A stretch of 64,000 nt of DNA from Saprospiraceae bacterium (GTDB lineage: Bacteria > Bacteroidota > Bacteroidia > Chitinophagales > Saprospiraceae), in the NCBI GenBank assembly GCA_016715465.1, contig JADKAA010000024.1:434001-498000 (forward strand), written 5' to 3'. The translations under genes and the position numbers were made by a program. The notes below the pieces were generated by a model. The model did no database searches and was not told the origin of the DNA. It saw nothing but the letters and a program-made list of their open reading frames with translations. How positions within the stretch are numbered: position 1 is the first letter of the stretch; each line of letters starts with the position of its first letter. Below are positions 9,462 to 18,215 of this stretch, in pieces.

Positions 9462-10802
9462 ATGTCGTATATGAATACAATAATTCAGGAAATTGATATC
9501 TTAAAAAGGGATTTGTCCTCTTTATTGCCACTTAGCGATAAAGCGCAAAGAGACATTGACAAAAAAATCCGATTGGAGTTCAGCTACAATTCAAACCATT
9601 TGGAAGGCAATACGCTTACTTATGGCGAAACAAAATTATTGTTGATCATTGGAAACACCATGGGTGATCACAGTTTTAGAGAATTTCAGGAAATGAAAGC
9701 TCATGATCTTGCCTTTGAATTGATTAAAAAATGGGCAGCCAATAAAGATATGATACTCAATGAAAAGGACATAAGGGAGTTAAATGCAATCCTCTTGGTA
9801 GAGCCTTATTGGAAAGAGGCAATTACTCCCGATGGAATGGAGACAATGAGGGAAATCAAGATTGGAGAATACAAGGAATTTCCAAATTCAGTTAGGCTTC
9901 AAAATGGTGAAATTTTTGAATATGCCAACCCAATAGATACCCCAATACGCATGCATGAACTGATGTCATGGTTTATGGAAAATAGGGAAATCATGCATCC
10001 GGTAGAACTTGCAGCAAGTTTTCATCATCGGTTTGTCTTGATTCACCCATTTGACGATGGAAACGGAAGGATTTCCAGGCTGCTGGTGAACTATATTTTA
10101 TTGGCGAATGGCTTTCCTCCCGTCATTATAAGAAGTAATGATAAAGTCCAATACTTAAACGCTCTGAACAAAGCAGATTCTGGAGATATAAGTTCTTTTA
10201 TAAACTACATTGGCCTTCAAGTAATTTCTGCGTTAAATCTCTATTTAAAGGCAGCACTTGGAGAAAATATTGAAGACGACGATGATTGGGAGAAGGAGTT
10301 GCAATTATTGGCGATAAAAAGCCATAAGCCACCCGTAATGCGTACGCCTGAACTGACATCAGCAAGATTGATGGATAGCATTAGACCCTTGTTTTTAACA
10401 ATTAAGAATCTGATTAGCAGCAAATTCAGTCCATTATTTAATAATACTTCTTTTGTTAGCCTTTCTAAAAAAGGTGAAGTTACGGAATGGTTTTTTACTA
10501 CAGAATTGACAGCAGATTTGTCAAAATATTTTACACACACATCATCTGAAAACGAGCTGATAAGTCTTAAAATATCGTTGTTCAAATATCTGGATCAGAA
10601 CCGGGGAGGTTTCGATCTTTATGTCAAAATCAATGTTGTATTCGAAAATTATGTTTATTTGATAAAAATTGTAGGTCAAGACCAGGTTTTATTGACTAAA
10701 CAAATAGATGAGGCTATATCTGAAAATGATCTTGAATTGATTAAAAATAAGCTTGGTAAAATACTCCTGGAAAAAATAAAGGGTTCTCTGATATTGCCAT
10801 AA
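9462..10802 (+). CDS. Fic family protein (class II, self-inhibited)
   Basis: About 446 residues. The catalytic Fic motif HPFDDGNGRISR is intact (HPFx[D/E]GNGRxxR), so AMP- or related nucleotide transfer onto a protein hydroxyl is possible. The N-terminal inhibitory motif (S/T)xxxE(G/N) is present as SNHLEG, which places it in class II with an intramolecular alpha-inh helix; no separate antitoxin gene is needed or seen. The C-terminal 150 residues after the Fic core are not recognised and may choose the target. Start could be GTG 9447, ATG 9462 or ATG 9471; the last two fit better because ATG is preferred. Confidence 0.9.
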   Translation: MSYMNTIIQEIDILKRDLSSLLPLSDKAQRDIDKKIRLEFSYNSNHLEGNTLTYGETKLLLIIGNTMGDHSFREFQEMKAHDLAFELIKKWAANKDMILNEKDIRELNAILLVEPYWKEAITPDGMETMREIKIGEYKEFPNSVRLQNGEIFEYANPIDTPIRMHELMSWFMENREIMHPVELAASFHHRFVLIHPFDDGNGRISRLLVNYILLANGFPPVIIRSNDKVQYLNALNKADSGDISSFINYIGLQVISALNLYLKAALGENIEDDDDWEKELQLLAIKSHKPPVMRTPELTSARLMDSIRPLFLTIKNLISSKFSPLFNNTSFVSLSKKGEVTEWFFTTELTADLSKYFTHTSSENELISLKISLFKYLDQNRGGFDLYVKINVVFENYVYLIKIVGQDQVLLTKQIDEAISENDLELIKNKLGKILLEKIKGSLILP

Positions 10803-10839
10803 ATTAGAGAGGATTTTAATAGCGAGCACATTAAATGAA

Positions 10840-11631
10840 TTAATTAATCAGGTTAAGTTGTTGACCCACTTCAACCACACCCTCCCGCTCACAAATCATA
10901 TTGGTACCAAAGATGACGTTATTGCCGCTCCTCCTGTAAGTGGCCAGGGCAGCAGTGACGGCTTTGCCGCGGCTTGCATCATTTGGATCAATGTCGATGA
11001 TCTGGCAGCGGGCACAGGGTTTTGCATTCCGGAAGGTGGCTTCTCCGGCCCGGATTGTTGTCCATGCGTCTTCTTCGTGGGCTTCGGAAGTACTGACCAC
11101 GATGTTGGGACGGAATCTTCTAAAATCTACCGAATGTTCCAGGCTTTGATTGAGTTTTTCCAGACTGCTGCTGCCAGCCACCAGGTAGGGATAACCGTCG
11201 GCCAGACTTACAGGAATATCCATGTCCAATAAAGTGGCATGGTGGTACCTCGCTTCTTCATGGTGTAATTGGACCAGCCTTACTTTCTGATTCAGGACCT
11301 CACTGAACCACTCGTCGGCCAGTGGATCAACGCCTATGGCAGTGGCGGCATCGTCCCAAACCCGTGTAATGACAGGATCTCCATAAACAGCCTTTTGATC
11401 AAAGGTAAATGACAGTTTGTAGTAATTCAGGGATAAGGTTTGTTCGCCCAAAACGGGTTGAATCAAAGTAAGCTTTGGAGACTCTCTTTGTGTAATCATC
11501 CGATCCTGGTCATCGATCAGCATCCACCGGCGGTCATGCTCAAATCCTGCCTTTAATGCCATGGCACTGGACAGGGCAATTCCACCCAGACTTTTGACCG
11601 GGTAAATAAAAAGATGGGTGATGTGATGCAT
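10840..11631 (-). CDS. MOSC domain-containing protein (MOSC_N + MOSC)
   Basis: 263 residues: MOSC N-terminal beta-barrel (MHHITHLFIYPVKSLGG, about 1-120) followed by the MOSC domain (about 130-260) with FRPNIVV and the cysteine pair in PCARCQIIDID. MOSC proteins bind sulfur or molybdenum cofactor ligands and are related to mARC-type N-hydroxylated substrate reductases and sulfurases. The conserved cysteine in CARC is present. Six bases upstream of it ends nothing of the same pathway: the DUF6089 gene precedes it on the same strand (stop 11638), so the two may be cotranscribed. Confidence 0.85.
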   Translation of the reverse strand: MHHITHLFIYPVKSLGGIALSSAMALKAGFEHDRRWMLIDDQDRMITQRESPKLTLIQPVLGEQTLSLNYYKLSFTFDQKAVYGDPVITRVWDDAATAIGVDPLADEWFSEVLNQKVRLVQLHHEEARYHHATLLDMDIPVSLADGYPYLVAGSSSLEKLNQSLEHSVDFRRFRPNIVVSTSEAHEEDAWTTIRAGEATFRNAKPCARCQIIDIDPNDASRGKAVTAALATYRRSGNNVIFGTNMICEREGVVEVGQQLNLIN

Positions 11632-11637
11632 ATATGG

Positions 11638-12453
11638 TTAATCCCTGATGGCGGAAATCTTTGGACATTCTATGCCGCCAAAGTAGCGCATGATGGCAAT
11701 GCCGACAAACATATACCGGTCATTCTCCTTGCTGTTGCCCCTTTGTCTGCCGGGAATGCCAATGCCTTCTACCAAAGAACGGTCAGCAAGGGCAGCGGCT
11801 ATGTCCCCCCTGCGGCTTTGAATGGTGCCATTGTCGGCATAGACTGTACTCACATCGTCGATGTAGTCCGTAAACAATTGTCGGGTGCTGAATTCTACAT
11901 TAAAGCTGATGTCTCGGTTAAGGTCCCATTTGAAGCCACCACCGATGGTAAAACCTCCGCTGATCCGGCCGTATTCGCTGCCCAGATCCTGGCCTTCTGT
12001 GCCCAGCGGTCTGAGGGCGTGCCAGGTTCCATTGAGCTCAGCTTTGGGGTTGTAACTGAAGATCGAAAATCCTCCAAAAAGAAAAGGCGTAAACCAGGCG
12101 TCATTAGACCCATGCTCATATTCAAAAAAATTAAATTCCAGCCCCGAGGTGAGGTCAAAAATATTAGACCGGAAACTCAGGTTGCGATTTCTTTCAAAGT
12201 TATTGTCCGATGACGCATCACTACCCGCAATCCTGCCGAAATTGAGCGACGACCTCAGACTTACCCGGGTATTAAAATTGTACCGGGCGGTAAGTCCCCC
12301 TGCCAATCCCGGTTTTTTCGGTACTAAGCCGGGATTGAGGTCACCATAATAAGCGGCACCACCCAGCCAGCCACCGAGTTCATAACCCTTTTGAGCCGAA
12401 GCTGAAAAAGACATGGAAACAGCAAAAAACAGGATAAGGCCGATGCCCTTCAT
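11638..12453 (-). CDS. DUF6089 family outer-membrane beta-barrel protein
   Basis: 271 residues with signal peptide (MKGIGLILFFAVSMSFSASAQ) and alternating hydrophobic strands of an OmpA/porin-like 8-stranded barrel; LGGAAYYGDLNP and the SNIFDLTSGLEFNFFEYE stretch are the recognisable DUF6089 features. Outer-membrane protein of unknown role, common in Bacteroidota. The C-terminus ends IMRYFGGIECPKISAIRD. Confidence 0.82.
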   Translation of the reverse strand: MKGIGLILFFAVSMSFSASAQKGYELGGWLGGAAYYGDLNPGLVPKKPGLAGGLTARYNFNTRVSLRSSLNFGRIAGSDASSDNNFERNRNLSFRSNIFDLTSGLEFNFFEYEHGSNDAWFTPFLFGGFSIFSYNPKAELNGTWHALRPLGTEGQDLGSEYGRISGGFTIGGGFKWDLNRDISFNVEFSTRQLFTDYIDDVSTVYADNGTIQSRRGDIAAALADRSLVEGIGIPGRQRGNSKENDRYMFVGIAIMRYFGGIECPKISAIRD

Positions 12454-12571
12454 GGTTATGGATTTAAAATAATTGACAAATGTAAGGCTAGTTTCAAATA
12501 TAATGGTGTTTGAATGCCCTTTTTCATAGGCTAAAACGGAATAATATTTGTTTTAGTGTGAACTTAAGGCT

Positions 12572-12626
12572 AACCGGTGACGGGTAACCGGTGACCGGTA
12601 ACAGGTTTCGGGTACCAGGTAACCTC
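12572..12626. repeat. 14-bp imperfect tandem repeat (aaccggtgacgggt)
   Basis: Consecutive units at 12572-12585, 12586-12599, 12600-12613 and a partial one from 12614, each a variant of aaccggtgacgggt. Related sequence precedes the same inverted-repeat end at 23771-23794 and, degenerately, at 31030-31050, so it is one module of the composite repeat. Confidence 0.75.
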
Positions 12627-12630
12627 ACAT

Positions 12631-12800
12631 CTACCTGGATAACGCCAGTTAGACAGGCCGGTTGCCTAATCAGAGAAAGCTTTTCCCGCAGACATCGCAG
12701 AAATATGCACTATCCACTTGCATAAGTTTCAATAAAAAAATTGTCCAACTTTTCGGCTATGTCACTTTCGCAGACCTGTCTAACTGGCGCAGCCAGGTAG
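12631..12800. repeat. 170-bp MITE-like element, copy 1
   Basis: Bounded by imperfect 28-bp terminal inverted repeats: left 12631-12658 (ctacctggataacgccagtt...) and right 12773-12800 (ending ctggcgcagccaggtag). A second copy of exactly 170 bp is at 31099-31268 with the same ends and a shared interior (tgcctaa, cccgcaga, ggctatgtcactttcgcaga). No open reading frame. A second right-end-like sequence follows at 12828-12852. Confidence 0.75.
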
Positions 12801-12867
12801 ATCTATCTACCGACGTAGCCAGTCAGGCCTGTCTACCAGCGTAGCCTGGTAGAAACCGCTGATGTCA

Positions 12868-13022
12868 AATTTATTATCTTCAGCGTATTAGACAATTTAA
12901 GCTAGGGGACTAAATTTCTTTCTATGGAAAATTTATTGAAGATGAAATCCCTTCTGCGAATTCAGCTGGAAACAAATCTTAAAACTTTGGCCTTATCAAT
13001 TTTAGAGGTGTGTTTCAGGTAA
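12868..13022. repeat. Composite-repeat module C, copy 1
   Basis: Contains ttcagcgtattagacaa, ttattgaagatgaaat, ttctgcgaattcagctggaa and ends near tgtgtttcaggtaac. Two better preserved copies are at 30884-31050 and 31290-31455. In all, the order of landmarks is the same. Confidence 0.65.
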
Positions 13023-13386
13023 CTAGAAACCTCGCCCTTATCACCGCATCTCTTACTCCTTACATCGGCAACACCACAACTTTGACAACCGTTGACATTC
13101 CTTGCTCGAAGGAATATTGAGTATTGGCCTTACTTACAAATGAAGGCAATACTATAGGGGAGTTTGCCAGAGGAATTAGGGAATTCACTGAGCGGCATTT
13201 AATCTTATTAAGTGTTTTAACCCAAATGTCATGTTTCTCGCATTTTTTAGCATAGGATATTTTAAATATATACATGAATAGCCCTATATTTGATTTTCCA
13301 GACAATAGCCGACAGAATTATTAAAGCAGAAAGCGACAACTTAAAGAGTAAGAAATTATTATTCTAAATCAGCTAAACTATCTATT
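13023..13386. other. Intergenic sequence before protease gene
   Basis: No supported gene. A minus-strand open frame at 13060-13305 exists but has no recognisable features; the plus strand has protein-like fragments interrupted by stops, so this may be a decayed gene remnant. Not called. Confidence 0.3.
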
Positions 13387-14373
13387 ATGAAAAAGAACAT
13401 TATTTTAAATTCGCGAGGGGGGGGGGCATTATATTTGGTTTGCAGTAAATCTTCCGCGTGGATTTGTAAATTTTTTGATCCTTTTTTACTTAATCTTAAT
13501 TTACCAACAAAATAATTTGATTGCCCAAATTTCTTGTGGTTTTGAGACTAATTTTGATATCGAGTCTTTTGAATCAATAATTAGAAATGACCCACAGACC
13601 TCCGGATTACCGAACAGTAATAATCCAATTCAGATTCCCCTTGTTTTTCATGTAGTTTATTTAGATGGAGATATAGAAGGAGCACCAGGATCAACGAATA
13701 TTTCTCTAACACAGATAACTGAATGTTTGGCAAAGTTAAATTCTGACTTTAATTCTTCAATTTTTAATGTTGAGTTTTGCTTAGCATTAAGAGATCCTGA
13801 AAATAACATTACGAATGGTGTGGAAAGAGTCAATGGAAGTGTTGTGAGCGGGTATAATAACTTTGGTTTTATACCTTATTCGAATGAAACTGAAATAAAA
13901 CAACTTGGACAAAAATGGTCAAATCTCGATTATGTGAATGTTTGGGTAGTTTCAAAAATTACAAGTAGTGAAAACCAAGTAGGGATAGCCTATTTTCCCA
14001 AAACTACATCTGACAATTTAGATGGAATAGTAATAGATTATAATTATGTGGAAGGGCTAAGTTCGGTCTTAACCCATGAAATGGGGCATTTTTTTGGACT
14101 TTACCATACTTTTGAAGGTGGTTCAGAAACCGAGTGTCCTGAGGATATTGAGTGTGATATGATAGAGGAGAATGATGAAACAGAGATTTGTTGTAGAAAT
14201 CAGGGAGACCATGTATGTGATACCCCGCCTCATAAGAAAGAATTTGGGTGTCCTACAGGGAATAATATTTGTACTAATGATAATTATACTGAAATTACTA
14301 ACAACATTATGAGTTATTATAATTGTCTTAGTCGTGTATTTAGTTCAGGACAATACCAAAGAATGGCAGAGGT
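13387..14373 (+). pseudogene. 5' part of secreted M43 (pappalysin-like) metalloprotease, interrupted by IS
   Basis: The zinc-protease core is complete: HEMGHFFGLYHTF is the HExxHxxGxxH site, followed by CDTPPHK and the Met-turn region NNIMSYYNCL. ATG at 13387 (MKKNIILNS) is the natural start, but a run of ten G at 13417-13426 puts it out of frame with the hydrophobic signal segment (FLILFYLILIYQQNNLIAQ); nine or twelve G would restore it. TTG 13475 is the only in-frame start after the tract that leaves some of the signal. An IS4-family element enters at 14374 after codons QRMAEV; removing it plus one 9-bp duplicate rejoins the frame exactly with the fragment at 15712. Confidence 0.85.
14365..14373. 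repeat. Target-site duplication, left copy (ggcagaggt)
   Basis: Nine-base direct repeat ggcagaggt immediately left of the IS; identical to 15712-15720. Confidence 0.95.
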
Positions 14374-15711
14374 CACAAGTGTCCAAAACGTTTTAAAAGA
14401 ACAAATAGATGCCCATGTTTACTGGTGTAAACATGTTCAAAATTATCAATTTTATAATTAATCCTAGATACCAGAAAACAGGTGTATTTCATCAGGAGGT
14501 TTTTTGGGGTCGATTAATGGATGATTTAGCCATTCCCAGAGATCAATTTTAACAAAAGATTGATCCTAATAAAAGTAATCAAGTTAGATAAATGCCATTT
14601 GAATTTTGCCTTCGTCTTTAACAGTTTTAATAATAATATTGCGATCATTGAGCACCACATTTGGATGCGAACTGCATTCTCAGATGTTCCAATAAACGAT
14701 TTCACTCTAAATAGTTGTTTTAAATGCTTAAAAAAAGTTTCAACAGCCCATCTTGATCTATAAAGTTCAGAAACGGTTTGTGCTGTCCAAGACATTTGAT
14801 TTGTTAGAAGTACAATATCTTGGTCATTCCTTTCATCATAAACACTTACAACCCTCAGATTTTTTGGGTACTTCTTTGAAGTGTAAAAGCCTGTAAGCTT
14901 GACTTCTTCATCGGATAGAACAAAGCAGTTACCTCTTTTGATTGCAAATGACTTAACGATCTCAATATGAGCGTTAGATTTTAAACGAGTCACAAAGAAG
15001 ACCCCTGTGCTGTCCAATTCGTTTAACCAATCAAAGTCAACATATGCCCTATCGGCCACAACTACCGATCCCTTGGGAAATACTAGCTCTTTTGCAACCT
15101 TTACATCGTGCTTTTTCCCCTCACTAATACATGCATAGCTGGGTAAGCCTGAGTCATAGTCTAAAACAGCATGGAGCTTAATCGCCCCTTTACTTGTTCT
15201 GAACTTCGCCCAATCAAATAAGGAAAGGCTAAGCGGAATAATGGTTGAATCCATAATGAAAATCTGATTCTTGATTTTTTTGGCATACATCCTTGTACTG
15301 GTTAAGGACGAATTACTATTCTCCAATAATTTAAAGTACAAGTCTTCAAACACTTTCGAATCTCTGTTCTTATTTAAATAACTGATGGATGATTTTGAGG
15401 GAGCTCTTTTGATGCCTAAATGATTAAGATTGCCTGTAGCGCTCAAAATACCAGTTGCAACATCACGAATAGACTCTGATCCTGATAATTGCATGAAAAT
15501 CATACTTACTAAATGAGTCCAGGTGTTTATTCCCTTAGAATGTTTATCAGATTCATGATTTTTAACGGTTTTTTCAAAGATATTTCGATTTACCAATGCC
15601 AAAATTTGACTCAAGAGGCTTATATTTGTATGGGACATGTTTATTGTTTTTTTGAACCCTAAATATAGGGAAAACTAACATGTCCCGTTTTCTTTATTTT
15701 GGACACTTGTG
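14374..15711. mobile_element. Complete IS4-family insertion sequence, 1338 bp
   Basis: Ends are perfect 15-bp inverted repeats (cacaagtgtccaaaa at 14374 and its complement ending at 15711), flanked by identical 9-bp duplications ggcagaggt. One intact transposase gene on the minus strand fills the element. The perfect ends, perfect duplication and intact transposase indicate a recent insertion. It splits a secreted metalloprotease gene. Nine-base duplications are within the range known for IS4-family elements. Confidence 0.95.
14526..15638 (-). CDS. IS4 family transposase
   Basis: 370 residues. N-terminal DUF4372-type region (LLSQILALVNR, about 1-75) and an IS4 DDE domain: first aspartate in IMDSTIIPLSLSLF, second in VVADRAYVDFDWL, and the glutamate in the YREK signature YRSRWAVETFFKHLK (Y-x2-R-x3-E-x6-K). 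All catalytic residues are present, so it is probably active. Start is the ATG at 15638, 73 bases inside the right inverted repeat. Confidence 0.95.
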   Translation of the reverse strand: MSHTNISLLSQILALVNRNIFEKTVKNHESDKHSKGINTWTHLVSMIFMQLSGSESIRDVATGILSATGNLNHLGIKRAPSKSSISYLNKNRDSKVFEDLYFKLLENSNSSLTSTRMYAKKIKNQIFIMDSTIIPLSLSLFDWAKFRTSKGAIKLHAVLDYDSGLPSYACISEGKKHDVKVAKELVFPKGSVVVADRAYVDFDWLNELDSTGVFFVTRLKSNAHIEIVKSFAIKRGNCFVLSDEEVKLTGFYTSKKYPKNLRVVSVYDERNDQDIVLLTNQMSWTAQTVSELYRSRWAVETFFKHLKQLFRVKSFIGTSENAVRIQMWCSMIAILLLKLLKTKAKFKWHLSNLITFIRINLLLKLISGNG

Positions 15712-15720
15712 GGCAGAGGT
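15712..15720. repeat. Target-site duplication, right copy (ggcagaggt)
   Basis: Identical to 14365-14373 and directly abutting the right inverted repeat of the IS. Confidence 0.95.
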
Positions 15721-18166
15721 ATTTGTGAAATATAGACCATATTTATTAAATTCTCCTGCTTGTTTGCCACCATGCAGTGCTGTAGAAGCCAATGTTAATT
15801 TTGACGAATTTTATTATTACACGCAAAGTTACGGTGCAACTTTTGAAAATATCTCCACAGGTATTGTAGAATTTTCTGAATGGAATATTCTAAATCCATC
15901 AAACACTCAAATAGCTGCAATATATCCGGGGAAGGTAGATTATTTTTATATCCTTCAAGAGCTGGGAAAATACTCATTTTGTTTAACTGTGAATGATGAA
16001 AATTGTATTGATAGAAAATGTGATTATTTTATTGTTGCACCTCAAGAATCTAATTGCAATACCAATTCATATTGCAATTTGATTAAAAATTCACTGATGG
16101 ATGTTAACGATATTCAAGGTACAACATGGCATTTTACTGGCGGTCCAAACTTTGAAAAAATATGCAATTGGCACGACGTATATGAGACACCATTCTTTTG
16201 TGAGTTCAATGAAAATCAAAAGGCACTGGGTATGTTTTGTAAATCGGACTTCACGCAATCTGAAAAAGTTGGAATTAATGAAAACCTGAATTTAATTGAT
16301 GGAGAAGAATATGAATTGACATTTAAATATCTCATTTTGAGCGATGCCAATTATGAGCTTGAAGAGTTAAACGTTTTGACTTACAAATTACCACCAGTCA
16401 ACTATAATAGCAATGGCTCTTACTTCAATATATTAAAATTAACTGATTTAGGAATTGATGAGGTTGTTCCGAATTTTATTGGTGACCCTACTCCCTGTTA
16501 TATAGGTGAAAAGAATTTCAATAATGTTAGTTATACTTTTTCTTATGATTCCGAACTAATGGGAGGCTATTTTGCTTTTGGTGGTAAAATAACTTCTGGA
16601 TTAGGGGCCGTGCGTACTGTTCTGTACATTACTGATGTTAAAGTGAGCCGTTGTGTGGGCACATGTGGCGGTGAAATATCAATTGGAATAGAAAGAATTG
16701 ATGATTGCACCTATGAATTAGCTGCTATTACGGAGAATCCGGTTCAAGATTACAAGTGGGAATTCTCATGCGAGGAAGCTGTTCATGGATCATCAATTGT
16801 CACCCATTCTTTTTTATATCCTGGCCTGCAAGATGTTTGTCTTATTGTAAATTGTGATAATAGCACTACTAAATTATGCGAACAGGTTAATATACCAGAA
16901 ACATGTTTTAGCCTTAATTGTGACAATATAACAACCAATACAATTCCAGTAGTAAAATGCTCTACAACTGAGGATACTTATATAGCTAATTTTGAATTTA
17001 ATGTGCCAAAAGGTTATAAACCATGTAGTGATAATAATTGTTTTATTGGCGATGTTAATATAGAGGATCATTCTTATATCATTGATACTTCAGACCCTTT
17101 ACATGATGTACTTAAATTTGCAGTGGAAATTGAAAATGCGCAGATTGGTCAAATATTTTCTTTTTCACTTTGTGGGCCGAATGGAGGTGTTTTGTGTTAT
17201 CAATATACGATTGGGTCAGTACAAGAATGTACGACATGCACTCTGCTTACAGCAACAGCAAATTGCACTGATACAGATCCTGATGATGGCATTTTAGAAT
17301 ACAGTGGAACTTTTAACATTCCTTTGTCTAATATTACCGGGTTATGCGGTGTAAATTCTTCTCAAGCAGGTTTTTCTCTTGGAAGTCCTAACGGCTCAAA
17401 TTTTAATTTCACATTAACAACGAATACACAAGGAAATTTCAGTTTTGAAACTATTTTATGTGTAATTGATGAGGAAAATACGATTTCTTGCTTCAAAGTT
17501 GTTATTCAAATTGTAAATGACTGCAACCCTGAAAATTGTGAAGAATTGCCAATTGGTATAATAGATTGTTCTTCTGTTTCCATAGAAGGAGTTGTGTTAT
17601 TTAATTTATCAACCGCTTTCTATAAAAACTATATTGGTGAAGGATTTGTCCTGTGTAATACAGATGGAATTGCAATTTCTTCTGGTTCCTATTCTTTAAC
17701 GAGTGCAGATTATAATGTTACACCTGATAGATTTGCAATTGAATTAGAGTTCATTTTAGATTGTAATGATATACGAGCTGGATTGAATGAAGTAGAATTT
17801 GAACTACATTTTTGTAATGAACAAGGTGTATTAAAATGCCTGATTTTGAATGTGCCAATTGAGTGTATTGATTGTTCTAGAGAAGGAGAAGGAAGAAGTA
17901 AAGTTGGATCAGAAAAAAGTTTTAGCAACATTAAAATCTACCCAAATCCTGCTAATACTGATTTATTTATGAATATTAATTCAGAAAATTTATCAAACAA
18001 GTCATTAAAAATTTACGACACAAATGGAAAAGTGGTATTATTTAAAAAAGAATTGCTTGAAAAGAACCAAATTAAAATTGACAATTTACCTACTGGCGTA
18101 TACTTAATTGAGGTTTTTGATAACTTAAATGTAGGATTTAAAGAAAAATTGCTTATTATTAGATAA
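15712..18166 (+). pseudogene. 3' part of IS-split metalloprotease with PKD-like region and T9SS type A sorting domain
   Basis: Continues the reading frame of 13387-14373 (AEV|FVKYRPYLLNSPAC). The remainder has a PKD-like segment, cysteine-rich beta domains with many NCD/CDN motifs, and ends in a T9SS type A sorting domain (IKIYPNPANTDLFMN ... NLPTGVYLIEVF). The intact precursor would be about 1145 residues, secreted through the T9SS. A new ORF starting inside the IS end (ATG 15680) could express the C-terminal part, but without signal peptide or catalytic domain. AT-rich compared with flanking genes. Confidence 0.85.
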
Positions 18167-18173
18167 AAAAATT

Positions 18174-18207
18174 GCAAATGGGGAAGTATAAAACCTTCCC
18201 CATTTGC
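18174..18207. terminator. 13-bp perfect-stem hairpin between paralogous protease genes
   Basis: GCAAATGGGGAAG (18174-18186) pairs perfectly with CTTCCCCATTTGC (18195-18207), 8-base loop. A run of A before it gives a T-run on the minus strand; on the plus strand the 3' arm is followed by cattgtatatg. It overlaps a TTG at 18204, which rules that codon out as start of the next gene. Confidence 0.7.
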
Positions 18208-18215
18208 CATTGTAT

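Noticed and set aside
13060..13305. Minus-strand open frame of 81 codons in the repeat-rich gap
   Set aside because: No signal peptide, motif or promoter; opposite strand also shows protein-like but stop-broken sequence. Not enough to call a gene.
15680..15711. IS-derived start giving an independent gene from 15680
   Set aside because: The frame from the IS end only joins the broken 3' half of the protease; the exact target duplication shows it is an interrupted gene, not a separate one.
18204..18215. TTG 18204 as start of the giant protease
   Set aside because: It lies in the 3' arm of the hairpin at 18174-18207; ATG 18216 directly precedes a basic-hydrophobic signal segment.
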